NCBI GenBank assembly: GCA_022661535.1
Contig: JAKULF010000005.1
Span: 2,480,001 to 2,544,000, forward strand
DNA length: 64,000 nucleotides
Origin: Eutypa lata
Taxonomy: Eukaryota > Ascomycota > Sordariomycetes > Xylariales > Diatrypaceae
Reading direction: 5' to 3'
The notes beneath the pieces are model-generated. The model ran no database searches and was not told the DNA's origin. It was given only the letters and a program-made list of their open reading frames with translations. The first letter of the stretch is position 1; the number at the start of each line of letters is the position of its first letter. Positions 13,364 to 24,680 of this stretch are shown here, piece after piece. Made by a program: the position numbers and the translations under genes.

Positions 13364-16300
13364 CTAACCATCCAGTGTCTGATGCAGCACATTGACGCGG
13401 TAGCTCTCGCTCCTGACCAGTAACTCCTCGTGGGAGCCGCGGTCCACGCAGCGGCCGTCCTCGATGAGGAATATGACGTCCGCCCTCCGGATGGTGTGCA
13501 AGCGGTGCGCGATCGCCACGACCGTGATGCCCTTGGTCGCCCTGTCGAGCCCGTCCTGCAGCAGGCGCTCGGACTCGGCGTCGAGGGCGCTCGTCGACTC
13601 GTCCAGCAGGAGAAGGCGGGGCTTCCGAACCAGCGCCCGCGCGATGGCGAGGCGCTGCCGCTGGCCGCCCGAGAGCTGGCTCCCGTTGGGCCCGCACTGC
13701 GTGTCGTACCCGTTGGGCAGCGCCGCGATGGTCTCGTGGATGTTGGCCAGCCTGCACGCCTGCTCGATGTCGGCGTCGGAGGGCTCTACGCCGGGGCGGC
13801 CGCCGAGCGCGATGTTGAACCTGATGCTCCCGTCGAAGAGGACGCTGTCTTGCGGGACGAGACCGATGTCGTCTCGGAAGACGGGCTCCTTCTTCGCCGT
13901 GATGTCCATGCCGTTCACCTCGATAGTGCCTGCCTCGGCCCTGTACATGCGCTCTAGCAGCGAGATGATGGTGGACTTGCCTGCGCCGCTGGGTCCCACG
14001 AGCGCGGCAAACTGTCCCGGCTTGATGTCTAGATCCAGACCTTTCAAGACGCGGAGACCTGGTCGTGCCGGGTACGAGAACTTCACCTGCTTGAACTTGA
14101 CACCAGTAGCGCCCTCTCCTGAAGATAGAGATTTCGACTCGACGCTAGCCTCGGCATCGTCATTCGACGATGGCTTGTCTTTCAGGGTCTTGGACGAACC
14201 GAGGTCGATAAGGTCGAAGATACGGCCGACAGCGCGCCCGGCCCTGGTGATCTCGGGGGCGAGCGTGAAGAGCTGGCCCCACAGCTGGGCGCTAACGAGC
14301 AGGGCGATGAGGGCGATGAAGAACTGGGCCTGGGTGTAGGTGCCGGCGATGATCTGCTTGGAGCCCCACCAGTACAGCAGGGCGTAGATGAGGTTGGCCA
14401 GGCTGAAAGCGAAGGCGAGCCAGAAGTTGGCGAAGATGCTGGCGCGGGTCATCTCCCGGCGCGGGGCGGCGAGCGAGCGCCGGTACGTGGCCAGGATCTC
14501 CTGCTCGAGCGAGAGCGCCGCCACCGTCTTGATCGAGTTCACGGCCTCCACCGTGATCCCGACCGACTTGGTGAACGCCTTGTCGTGCCGCTCGGCGAAG
14601 CGCGCCAGGATGTGCAGCTGGATGAACCCGGACCCCAGCATCAGGGGCACGGTCGCAAGGCAGACGATGGCGATCTTCCACGCGATGATGTGCGATAGGA
14701 TCACGGCGGCCACGAAGTTGATCATGATGGTGAACACGGTTCCGATGATGGATCCTGTCAAGGCGCCGACGGAGGCAGTATCGGTTGTGATGAATGAGAG
14801 CAGGATTGATGGGGTGCGACCTTCCGATTGGTGCCACTCGAGATCCTGTTCGAAGAGCGATCGGAACGAGAGGACTCTGATTATGTACAGCACCTTCTCG
14901 GCTATATAACCGAAGGCCGACCAGCTCGCTATGTTGGCGAAGAGCTCGATGATGGCGAGTACAAACCAGATCAAGCCGAAGAAGCGACCGGCGTGTAAGA
15001 TAGATTCATAGCTATTACAGGGGCTCAGGGCGTTGATTGTGTTTCCAAAGATCACAGCGGAAGAAGGGAACGTTCCACCAACGATGAGAGAAGCAAAGAA
15101 CGCGACGAATACCCAGAGGAGATAGGGCCGCGTGATGGTGGACATGCTCTTGATAGTAGCCCAGGTTGGTCTTTTGCGATCAGTCTTTTCATTAGATTCC
15201 TTTGCTGCAACCACCCCATCTGGTTCCTCTGGGCCATCGGCTCCTGCGATCTTTTCATCCTCGACAGTGCTGCTAGATGCCTTCTCAAGGTTGATGATTT
15301 CTGACGGTTGTACTTCTCTTGCCGTGCTCACACTTGAAGTTTCTGAGCCCATGCTTTGTAGACGGACAAGAGCGGCATATTCGCCATCTCTAGCAATGAG
15401 ATCGAGGTGGTTTCCTTGTTCAGTTACTTTACCGTTACGCATTACGATGATGTTGTCCGCGTTTTTGACCGTTGCGAGGCGGTGGGCAATAGCTATGACT
15501 GTCCTTCCCTCCGACGCCGTCTCAATCGCAGCCTGGATGCGCTGTTCACTTGCCGAATCTAACGACGATGTTGCCTCGTCCAAGATCAAGATCTTCGGGT
15601 CCTTGACTAGGGCTCTGGCAAGCGCTACTCTTTGCTTCTGCCCACCACTGAGAAGGTCTCCGTTGGAACCGACGGTGGTGCCGAGCCCGAACTCGAGCTT
15701 TTCCATAAATATATTCGAATCGGCGAGGGCCGCTGCACGTTGCACCATTTGAACGATCTCAACAGCCTCGGCGCCATGAGCATTCGCTGCAGTTAAGACG
15801 TCCTGGCCCGACCGAACCTCTTCAGCAATCTGGGCTAGTTGGCTACCAAGAAGGACTGTTTGTAGCTTTGCGTGGTCCGGCCGGCACGAATTCACTAAGC
15901 CGAGTGCAATGTTCTCAAGCACCGACCTGTCGAGAAGAAGAGGGTCCTGTTGGACGAGGCCGATGAAGCTCCTCAGATGACGTACATTCACATCGCATAG
16001 GTTCTGGCCGTCGAGATATATACTTCCTTGGTTTGGATCATATAATCGGGTCAACAAACCCGCAATTGTTGACTTGCCACTGCCAGATAATCCAACGACC
16101 GCCGTGCGCTTTCCTGTTGGAAAGTGAAGAGAGACATCCTGGACGACGGGCACATCTGGTCGAGATGGATAAGTGAAGTGAACATTCTCCATTCGAACGT
16201 CCCCCTGGAAGTCAGAGAGCCGTCCATCATCAATATCGACTGTCCCGTCGATCTTCGATTCGCGGTCTATATCGGCTTCAAGCTTCTTCAGTGCGGTCGA

Positions 16301-17485
16301 TGCAGATCCGAAAATTTGCAGATAGGGAGAGATCTGACTTATGACAATTGAGGCTGAATACGGAGTGTTAGTAAAAGTTCGAGCGGGTGGATGATTTCCA
16401 AAGTGCTTACCATCAACAAGAAGGAAAATGATGGTGTACGTCGTTCCTACACTCTTTCCTGAAGTATAGCCCGCAACCAAATCAGCAATGGCTTGGCTTC
16501 CTTGCCAATACGCCAAGCCACAAGCCGAGTAGGATATGAAGTAAAGGAGACCAGACTGTGCAGCCGTAACAAAAGCTTTCTTAGAACCATCTACCGTAGC
16601 TTCCGACATCTTTGCAGCGAACTTCTCTTCCAGTCTATCATTAGCTCTGAATGCTTGAACTACCATGACATTTGACAAGCTTTCCATGGCAATGGATGAA
16701 GCAGCTGCAATATGCTCCGATGCCATTCCAGAAAACTTGCCAATGTAGTGGCCACCGATGTAGGTCATAAGCATGAAGGCCGGAACTAGCGAGACTAAAA
16801 TCCCGGCAAGTTTGGCGTCTTTTGTGAAGGCAACGATGTAGGCAGTTATGAACATAGCAAGGGATCCGAGATAGACGCCAACTTTTTCCGAAGTGCCACC
16901 CTTGATGGTGTTGATATCGCTGCTCAAGCGAGAGGAGACCTCCCCAGCGGGAAGTTTATCAAAGAAGGATACTTCTTGTCGGAGTAGGGAGCGGAAGTAC
17001 CGCTCTCTAAGTCGGTGGGCAAGCCTATCGCCGAAGAGATTCCAGCACACGATGTAGATGTAGATGCAAGCGAACTGAGCCAATGCCAGTGCCATAACCA
17101 AGAGGACCTTATGGTTGACCGAGGCTTGGAACTCCTCGCCTGATGTAGAACTGCCGGCGGCGCATGTTGCTGAATTGAGGTCGTCCACGAGATCACCGAA
17201 CAGGATTCCGATGATGGGAAAGGGGATACCCGCCGCGATCGAGGAGATAGTACCGACGATAAGTAATGCTATATCGACGTTGCTCGGATCGGCGTAAGTC
17301 AACAAGTGGAAGTAGCTAAAGAAGCCATTCCATATCTATTAGTATAGTGAGTTTCTTGTCCTGTCTAACAAGTTCTGTGATCGAATTGGTTTTCATACCT
17401 GAGATACCTGAGTTTTGAATTTGCTAGCAAGTCCATTCGGTGGTGGACTGCTGCTCTCAGGAGTTGCACTTCCCTTCTCGGTCAT
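13364..17485 (-). CDS. Full-length ABCB (MDR-type) ABC transporter, SitT-like
   Basis: Exons are 17485-17399, 17335-16411 and 16353-13364, giving 1333 residues in TMD1-NBD1-TMD2-NBD2 order. NBD1 has Walker A GLSGSGKST (about residue 422), signature LSGGQKQR (about 575) and Walker B ILILDEATSSLD. NBD2 has GPSGAGKST (about 1127), LSGGQRQR (about 1232) and LLLLDESTSALD. Both halves look catalytically complete. NBD1 has a longer than usual stretch between its Q-loop and signature. A charged linker of about 80 residues joins the halves. The 57-nt second intron is a multiple of three and has no stop, so it could be mistaken for coding sequence; removing it restores FLLVDASIVISQ. The first intron (63 nt) joins a 29-residue N-terminus to IWNGFFSYFHLLTYAD. 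The gene is divergent from a siderophore MFS gene across a promoter with two iron boxes. That pairing resembles the SitT/MFS pair in known fusarinine clusters, so I infer siderophore-related export or trafficking. A general multidrug role remains possible. Confidence 0.9.
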
Positions 17486-17941
17486 CCTGACGCTCTTATT
17501 TCTCGCATCCACTCCCGAGTACCGATGAACACAACTCTTACTATCAAGAGCACGTTATCGTCAAAAAGAACTTCATCACGACAGCCAGTATTTTTTTTTC
17601 TTCCTGCTTCATCGTCCCTCAACCGGCAGACGGAAGCTGCAATGATCCGCAATAGTACAACCGGAGCTATACTCGATTCGTGTCTCCAATCCAGTCTTTA
17701 AGATGGCCCCTCATCTGGAAATGAGACGCTCGAAATTGCCATGTTTCCATGATGTAACGACCCCATCTACCGGCTTTAAGAGAACATTTGTGTACTTTCC
17801 TTGCTTCCATGCAGTGGGGTCGTAGAACACCTTCTCCGACCCTGGTCTCCGAGTACGGGAAGGTTCTTGGCTGCTGGCCAACGAGCAGTGAGACTAGACT
17901 CTTGCGGGTATTGATGGCCGATGCGATGCTTGGCCCACAGG

Positions 17942-17950
17942 ATCAGATAA
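17942..17950 (+). promoter_or_regulatory. Predicted SreA-type iron box (ATCAGATAA)
   Basis: Perfect match to ATCWGATAA, the motif bound by fungal GATA-type iron repressors (SreA, SRE, Sre1). It sits about 460 bp upstream of the ABC transporter start and 680 bp upstream of the MFS start. Function is inferred from motif and neighbours. Confidence 0.65.
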
Positions 17951-17992
17951 GATTGAATTTGTAACAAGAATGCGCCATTTCCGGGAATGGAG

Positions 17993-18001
17993 TTATCAGA
18001 T
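17993..18001 (-). promoter_or_regulatory. Predicted SreA-type iron box (ATCTGATAA on minus strand)
   Basis: Perfect ATCWGATAA match in the same divergent promoter, 43 bp from the previous box and in opposite orientation. It is positioned to serve the ABC transporter, the MFS gene or both. Confidence 0.65.
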
Positions 18002-18632
18002 CGGTCTAACTATAAAGGGCTGCCAAGTCTTTTAAGTGAGACCGGCGTCCTGTGCTAAACATCTGTGACTTGGTTACGTGGCTCCTACACCATGCTAGTT
18101 AAATAGTCGATCAAATGATTCATTTTAGCTCAACACCATACATAGTATCAGTCAGTCATCATCTGATATTGAATATAGAAACGGGAGTATTATTGAGTCT
18201 GATGAAATAGTTGTACAGAGATTTGAGAATTAATTTGTACAAAGATGGTCTCTTCTAGTAGTATAACAATAATAACGTATTCACCCTAGTTAGCGCGATT
18301 TTCTTGACGAGGGGTTTCAGGATCCTGTCCTGTTAATGTGGATAACTCCGGCGTCTTATGCCCTGTCATACCAATGAGCTGAAGGTGTCTCGGTGCCTAA
18401 CTAATAAGCGAGGGGGAGGGAGAAACACAGCCGCCATAGCCTGACCACGTCGATCAGCTGATGGCCGCATCTGACTGGCTTGACTGTTCTAGGGGTGGTG
18501 TCGACAGCGCATACATCAATCATGTCAGCTCGCCTCAACGAAGGTGGTAGAGAATGCCGCCCTGACATTGACATTCCTCTAGCGACCCTGTATCGCAGGA
18601 ACCTTCCCTCCTCAATCACACCCCCCACAAAC

Positions 18633-20611
18633 ATGCACGGTAGTAGTAGCCGAGAACCCCTGCTGAGCCCAGCTTCGAGCTCCGATGGGGACGTCGATGG
18701 TGAACAGAGACCCCTCTACGGCGCCGCAGCAAAAGATGATGCTGTCGTCAGGATACGACCCGTCGATGCTGAGAACGGCGCCCAGGATGGCGTCCAACAG
18801 GCCGACGCGATTAATCTGGTCTGGTCAAAAACTGCGCTGTTGTTGGCGTACTGCTTGTAAGTTGCCAAGTGTAACCACTATGAGATGCCATCGCAGTCTA
18901 ATAATGCGATGCAATGCAATGCAAGTATCAATACTGACGTCTGGGGCGCAACAGCATATTCTTATGTTCCTTCGCCAATGCGCTTCAGTGGCAGATCATG
19001 TCCAACTTGATGCCGTACGTAGTTAGCGAATTCTCGTCGCATTCGCTTATACCGACGATCGGCATCGTCGCATCCATCATGAGCGGCGTTCTGAAGCTTC
19101 CCATGGCGAAGATGATCGACTCGTGGGGTCGGCCTCAGGGGCTAGCAGCTATGATAACGTTGGCAACAGCTGGACTGGTTCTGATGGCGCTCTGCCAGAA
19201 CGTGAAGACATATGCCGCCGCCGAAGTATGTAACTTGTCGTTTGAGGGGGGTTGAGGGAATTCCCGTGCTAACTCTTCCTGTAAGGTGATATATCAAGTC
19301 GGAATCAGCGGCTTCTCGTATATACTCGACATCATCGTAGCGGACACCTCCTCCCTAAAGAACCGAACCCTCGCATTCGCCTTCAACTCGTCTCCGAACC
19401 TCATCACCACGTTTATCGGACCGCCGATCGCCAGAGCTTTCTATGAGTATAGTAACTGGAGGTGGGCCTTTGGAACCTCTGCGGTATTGCTAGTCGTGCT
19501 ATCCCTACCGGTGCTATGGCTCTTGATGTTGAACATGCGCAAGGCGAGGGAAGCGGGACTTCTCTCGAAGCCAGAAAAGAGTGGACGTTGGACCTTAGAG
19601 AAGATACAAAAACTTTTGAGGAATTCTGATGGTTAGTTCTTTCGTTGCCTAACGGTCAATAGCACTTCACTAATTATTCTAGCTGCTGGGATTTTCCTCA
19701 TCACCGTTGGTATGACGTTAATCTTGGTCCCATTCTCACTCGTCGGTTCTCGTGAAAGCGCAAGCGCCTTCAACGCCAACGCGGTTGTCGTTTCCATCGG
19801 AATTGCGTTGATGGTTGCTTTCGTATTGCACGAGCACCGGACCCCCCGGCCGTTCCTCAGATTCTCCCTCCTTTTATCGTCGAACGTGGCAGGTGCTTGT
19901 CTATTAACCATCGCCGTCTTCGTTGCGTACTTTTCGTGGGACGGATATTACACATCTTACCTACAAGTCGTGCATAATCTCAGCATCACCGAGGCTGGAT
20001 ACATTGGTCACATCTATGGCTTCGGCAGCTGCATTTGGGCTGCGGTCGTTGGATATCTCATCCGGCGGACGGATAGATTCAAATGGATTGCCTGGGCTGC
20101 CTTGCCGGTGCATATTCTTGGGGGCGTTTTGTTGATTCTCTTCCGTCGACCGGATTCTCACATTGGTTGGATCATAATGTGCCAGGTCCTAATCACTATC
20201 GGCGGTTCTACCCTGGTTGTCTGTGAACAGATGGCCGTTATGGTAGTCGCAAACCACGGTGAACTTGCGTCGGTCTTAGCTCTTCTATCGCTATGCAGCT
20301 ACGTTGGCTCGGCGATGGGTAGTTCGCTTAGCGGGGCTATATGGAATACTACACTCCCTGAGGCTCTGGCTGAACTACTTCCAAATTTCTCACCAGAGGA
20401 TCGAGCTTGGATAGGCTCAGACCTTGCCAAACAGCTGAGTTACCCTATGGGCGATCCAGTTCGGTCTGCTATAATCGCAGCATATGACAAGGCTCAAGTT
20501 CGAATGTGTATCGCGGGAGCGCTAGTATCATTGGTCTCGATTGTTGCCGTTAGCATGTGGAAGGACATTAGAGTTAGTCAGTCCAAGCAGGTCAAGGGGA
20601 CTGTACTATGA
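18633..20611 (+). CDS. Siderophore-iron transporter, major facilitator superfamily (SIT/ARN family)
   Basis: Exons are 18633-18856, 18955-19225, 19286-19631 and 19683-20611, giving 589 residues. After a hydrophilic N-terminus of about 60 residues come hydrophobic segments consistent with the 14 helices of this subfamily. Family-like features include FANALQWQIMSNLMPYVVSEF after the first helix, KNRTLAFAFNSSPNLITTF, a late loop beginning GAIWNTTLPEAL, and GDPVRSAIIAAYDKAQ near the C-terminus. All four junctions restore the frame, for example CFIFLCSFAN and RNSDAAGIFL. The family takes up ferric siderophores by proton symport, at the plasma membrane or a vesicle membrane. Two iron boxes in the shared promoter support control by iron. 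In-frame ATGs further upstream exist; 18633 was chosen because it starts a typical serine-rich N-terminus. Substrate specificity cannot be told. Confidence 0.9.
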
Positions 20612-20892
20612 TATTTAATCCTATATAGAGAGTCGTGAGGTGAGAACAACTACATAGATCTGCGCAAGTAAACTAGATTAGACAATACATGATGCATTTT
20701 AGACACATGACTAGGCTGCATATGCAGTAACATTTGGATGCATCCCTTTGACGACTATGACAACAATTGATCTTGAAAGGGAATCCCTGCAAGGAAAAGC
20801 AAGGCAGAACCTTGTCGTCTTCCTAATTAAATATGTGCGATGTCCCACTCTCCGATCTCGCAGCAAGCGTCGGTCACTAGACTTGATCAATC

Positions 20893-20901
20893 TTATCAGA
20901 T
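20893..20901 (-). promoter_or_regulatory. Predicted SreA-type iron box (ATCTGATAA on minus strand)
   Basis: Perfect match, extended to GCGGATCTGATAA on the minus strand, 690 bp upstream of the acyl-CoA ligase ATG. The same extended word recurs upstream of the SidF-like and AIF-like genes. Confidence 0.62.
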
Positions 20902-21071
20902 CCGCTGATTAGATTATTCCGACCCACCACGTCGGCGTAAGACTTAATTACACCCCTGCATTTGCATGAATACAAGTTTTTTTTCTCTGGTCCCATCTGC
21001 CCACCCTCAGCTTGCTGCAGTATTGTTACGAGAATGTACTGGACGGTCTCAAAGGCGGCATAGATCGGGTT

Positions 21072-21100
21072 TACACACACACACACACACACACACACAA
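21072..21100. repeat. AC dinucleotide microsatellite
   Basis: About fourteen AC units in the ligase promoter region, between the iron box and the start codon. Confidence 0.9.
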
Positions 21101-21591
21101 TGATCCAAATGAGATGGCACCTAGTCGATTTGGGCAACACCCAAAATTCCATTTCGCCCCTGGCGTATACTTCCAAGTACTTTCTAATATACTCCCCTTT
21201 CCCACTGAAAGGAATCCTTGCATCCATGATGCAGAACACGAGCTCTAGACACAGTTTGAGGTTGGTGGGCTAGGTAGTGGCTGTCCATTGTATCTTCCAA
21301 CCTGCCGACCAGGCCCAGACAACTTTGAAGAGACCCTCTGATTAGTTCATATTAGTATTCTTTCTACGCTAATGTCATCTTTTCCCTTACCTCCTACTCG
21401 AAATGTAGTTGAAATGCCGAATGACGAATCTAGTGTGGGGCGTGTTCCGTAAAAAGTTCTTCGGTAGAACCGTCTGCGGTAAATATACTAAACCGCTATA
21501 TTTTCATGTCGTGATACAAAAGACGCCCTTCTTGATGTCTTCATTCAAGTATTTCGTACCCTGATACCCCTGAGTCGACATTCCTTCCAGT

Positions 21592-23438
21592 ATGGCAGCC
21601 CAACCAGTTATTTCCACGCATGTGCCACAATCACGGACTCAGAGTCAACCTCTGTCCTTGCTGTATGGCCCGGTTGACCCTCCTTTAGTCGACCTGACTC
21701 TTGGGGAGTTGCTTGACCTACAGTGTCAACATCATGGAACGCAGGAATGTATCGTCACGCCGTGGACGGGGGCAAGATGGACGTACAACGAGCTCAATCA
21801 GCAGAGCTCACAGCTAGCCCGAGCCTTGATGTCATTGGGCATCGGCGTTGGTGATCGAGTTGGTATCATGGCGGGCAATTGCGAACAATATGCCGCCGTG
21901 TTCTTTGCTGTTGCGCGGATTGGCGCCATCTTGGTGATTCTAAACAACACATATACGCCGACAGAAGCGCAGTACGCCTTGAAGTTTACCGGTATGTTTG
22001 GATACTTGTAGCATGGAACTTGCTCGAGTTTAGCTGACCGCGACGACAGATTGCAAAGTCTTTTTTACGACCAAGAAGATCGGAAGGATGGACAACGGCA
22101 AGTTGCTCGCGGAATTAGCTAGCCAAAAACAAGGTCCCGATGTAGTGATCTTGAGAGGGGAGTCGAATCCATATCCCACATACGACGACTTGATCAAGCA
22201 AGGGCGCACGTTCAGCAACGGGCACCTCCACCACCACGGGCGAAAGGTCCTCGCTCACAACGTCTGCAACCTGCAATTCACTAGCGGCACCACGGGCTCG
22301 CCCAAGGCCGCCATGCTAACGCACCACAACATCGTCAACAACGCGCGCTTCATCGGCGACCGGATGCGGTTCACAGCCGACGACATCCTGTGCTGCCCCC
22401 CGCCCATGTTCCACTGCTTCGGGTTGGTGCTGGGCCTGATGGCCGTGATCACGCACGGCGCCAAGATCGTGTACCCGGAGGAGATGTTCGACCCGGCGGC
22501 GGTGCTGCGCGCCATCTCCGATGAGCGGTGCACCGCCGTGCACGGCGTCCCCGCCATGTTCGACACCCTGTTCAGCCTGCCGTTGCCGCCGAACTTCAGC
22601 TGCGAGAACCTGCGCACCGGCATCATCGCCGGCGCTCCCGTGCCCCGCTACCTGATGGAGCTGCTGGTCGACCGCTTCGGCATGACGGAGTTCACTAGTA
22701 GTTACGGTCTCACCGAGGCCTCGCCCACGTGTTTCAATGCCTTCACGGACGATGCCATAGAGAGGCGCCTAACGACCGTCGGGACGATCATGCCCCACGC
22801 GCGCGCGAAAATTGTAGACCACGAGGGCAATATTGTTCCCGTCGGGACTCGTGGCGAGCTTTGCATGGGTGGGTACCAACTGCAAGCTGGGTACTGGAAT
22901 AACTCAGAGAAGACAGCCGAGGTCATGGACCGAGATGAGGCTGGGGTTCTCTGGCTTCATACCGGTGATGAGGCCGTCTTCGACGACGAAGGTTATTGTA
23001 CGATTACTGGGCGTTTCAAGGACATTATCATTAGAGGTGGGTCTTCCTCAGTTTGAAGTTGTTAATTATCAGCCGACGTTTAACTAACATGTTCTAGGTG
23101 GTGAAAATATATACCCGTTGGAAATCGAAGAACGCCTCATAGCGCACTCCGTTATAACTCGAGCCATCGTCACAGGTCTCAAGGACGCACATTACGGCGA
23201 GGTGGTCGGTGCGTTCTTGCAGACCGAGAAGGCCGGCCAGAAGCCGACAGATGAGGAGATGAGGGAATGGGTTAAGCAGAAGCTGGGGAGACACAAGGCA
23301 CCTGCTCACATATTCTGGCTCGGAGAAAACGGCGTGCCGGCTGAGGTGCCCCTGACTGGTAGCGGTAAGGTGAAAAAGTACGAGATGGCAAAGTTTGGGG
23401 AGGAGATTTTGAGGAAGAGGCGACTGGAAAAGCTATGA
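21592..23438 (+). CDS. Acyl-CoA ligase (AMP-binding), SidI-like
   Basis: Exons are 21592-21991, 22050-23036 and 23098-23438, giving 575 residues. ANL-superfamily motifs are complete: FTSGTTGSPK (about residue 210, phosphate loop), YGLTEASPT (about 353), WLHTGDEA, the hinge GRFKDIIIRGGENIYPLEIE built across the second splice site, and the catalytic-lysine region LTGSGKVKKYEM (about 550). The family activates a carboxylic acid with ATP and transfers it to CoA. In fusarinine-type siderophore synthesis SidI activates mevalonate for the SidF acyltransferase. The nearby SidF-like gene, siderophore transporters and upstream iron box make that role the leading inference, but sequence alone does not fix the acyl substrate. 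The C-terminus Glu-Lys-Leu is not a canonical peroxisomal tripeptide, and I see no clear PTS2 at the N-terminus. A generic medium-chain acyl-CoA synthetase is the alternative. Confidence 0.85.
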
Positions 23439-24680
23439 TTACTGTATAAAAGAGGAGTGCATCAAAAATTTGGGCTAGGTTGTGTAACAACCCCTAGAGT
23501 ATAAACATTGTAAATTCGTATTACATACCAGTCTGATTCAAAATTTGAATTCGTCTATATTCATGTTTCCTAATATTCGCGTTCCTAGACCGAATCGTAT
23601 TGGTATCTTAATGCAAACAATCGCTCATTCGCCATGCAGTAGAAGGAAGGACAACATACTTATTAAGCATGGTCACTACAAAAGTCATTATGCAAGATGT
23701 ATATCAATAGGCGTATATCTTCATGTCATATTTGCTAACATGATACAAAGACCTAGAATGAAGATATCAAATAGGGTAGTAATGTAATAGGTTTCATATA
23801 CAAGAAAATTTGTTTCTAATCAATAACATTGATCCCATCTATATATCTGTCACAAGGGGTTTATATCAAAAATGGAAATATTCAATTAACAGCTACTTAG
23901 ATTGCAATATAAATAACAATACCAGTAATATACTCGCTTATGCTCACTCTCCAACTATAGCTCATAAGAACCCCATCCCGTTGTATTATGGTATAGAAGT
24001 GATGAAAAGGAAAAGGGGTGACAACTATGTGCGGAAACCACTTCACTTTCTGTTTTGATGCCAGGATGTCACTTCTTCAATGGGCATTTTATAGTTGTAC
24101 CGTTGACTGACTGGTTTTAGTCCATAATTTAAGAACTTAAACATTGATTATATGCTTGAAGAGAAGGAATAATGTTGTCATGCATAGGTCTCTGCGCAAA
24201 GTTAACTCGTTTTAACCAAACTCTACTTTCAAACTATATAGAGCCGACTCATAATTGGATGATATTGTCTCCTTTGTTATCACGGTGCAAGGGATCATGT
24301 TTCATTATTCGAACGAGAGTTTTATATTCCTGAGGATGACCATCGCCGTTGTATTCGGTGCCTTACCTAAGGTATGCCCAGGGCCTTACTTCCCCGACTA
24401 GGTCACTTCCTCTATGAGTGTAACTTCATTTTCCTCTAGTTGTATGTTCTTTAAGGTGACCACTCTCTTGAGAAAACTGTACTTTATTCGGTTACCCTTG
24501 TAAACCCAACTCTTTAGGTCTGCGATCAGCGTGCTACGGATAGCCAAATCCTTCTGAGCTGTATTGCTTTCATGATTTCTTTGCCCTTCTTGTTATTTCC
24601 ACGACACTATCCTCACTATTCTGCACAACGACTCAGGCCACTACAGTCTCTTTACTACGTTAAGCACAAGATCGACGATC
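23439..24680. other. Intergenic region
   Basis: AT-leaning sequence between two plus-strand genes. It contains the ligase 3' region, short open frames without recognisable features, and the promoter of the next gene. No perfect iron box is present. Confidence 0.5.

Larger units (their letters stand above)
17486..18632. promoter_or_regulatory. Shared divergent promoter, ABC transporter / siderophore MFS
   Basis: This 1.15-kb region lies between two divergent start codons and holds two perfect ATCWGATAA iron boxes (17942 and 17993) plus a near match, ATCTGATAT, at about 18170. CCAAT pentamers occur near 17687 and 18370; CCAAT-binding complexes recruit the iron regulator HapX, but these short words are weak evidence. 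No gene is seen inside. Confidence 0.65.
20612..21591. other. Promoter region of the SidI-like ligase
   Basis: This 980-bp region between two plus-strand genes holds an iron box at 20893 and an AC dinucleotide run at 21072-21100. No gene is supported. Confidence 0.55.

Noticed and set aside
13430..14909. Long open frames on the plus strand opposite the ABC transporter
   Set aside because: They are shadows of GC-rich coding sequence; the minus strand carries complete ABC motifs.
18165..18175. ATCTGATAT near 18170 as a ninth iron box
   Set aside because: The last base departs from ATCWGATAA, so it was counted only as a near match.
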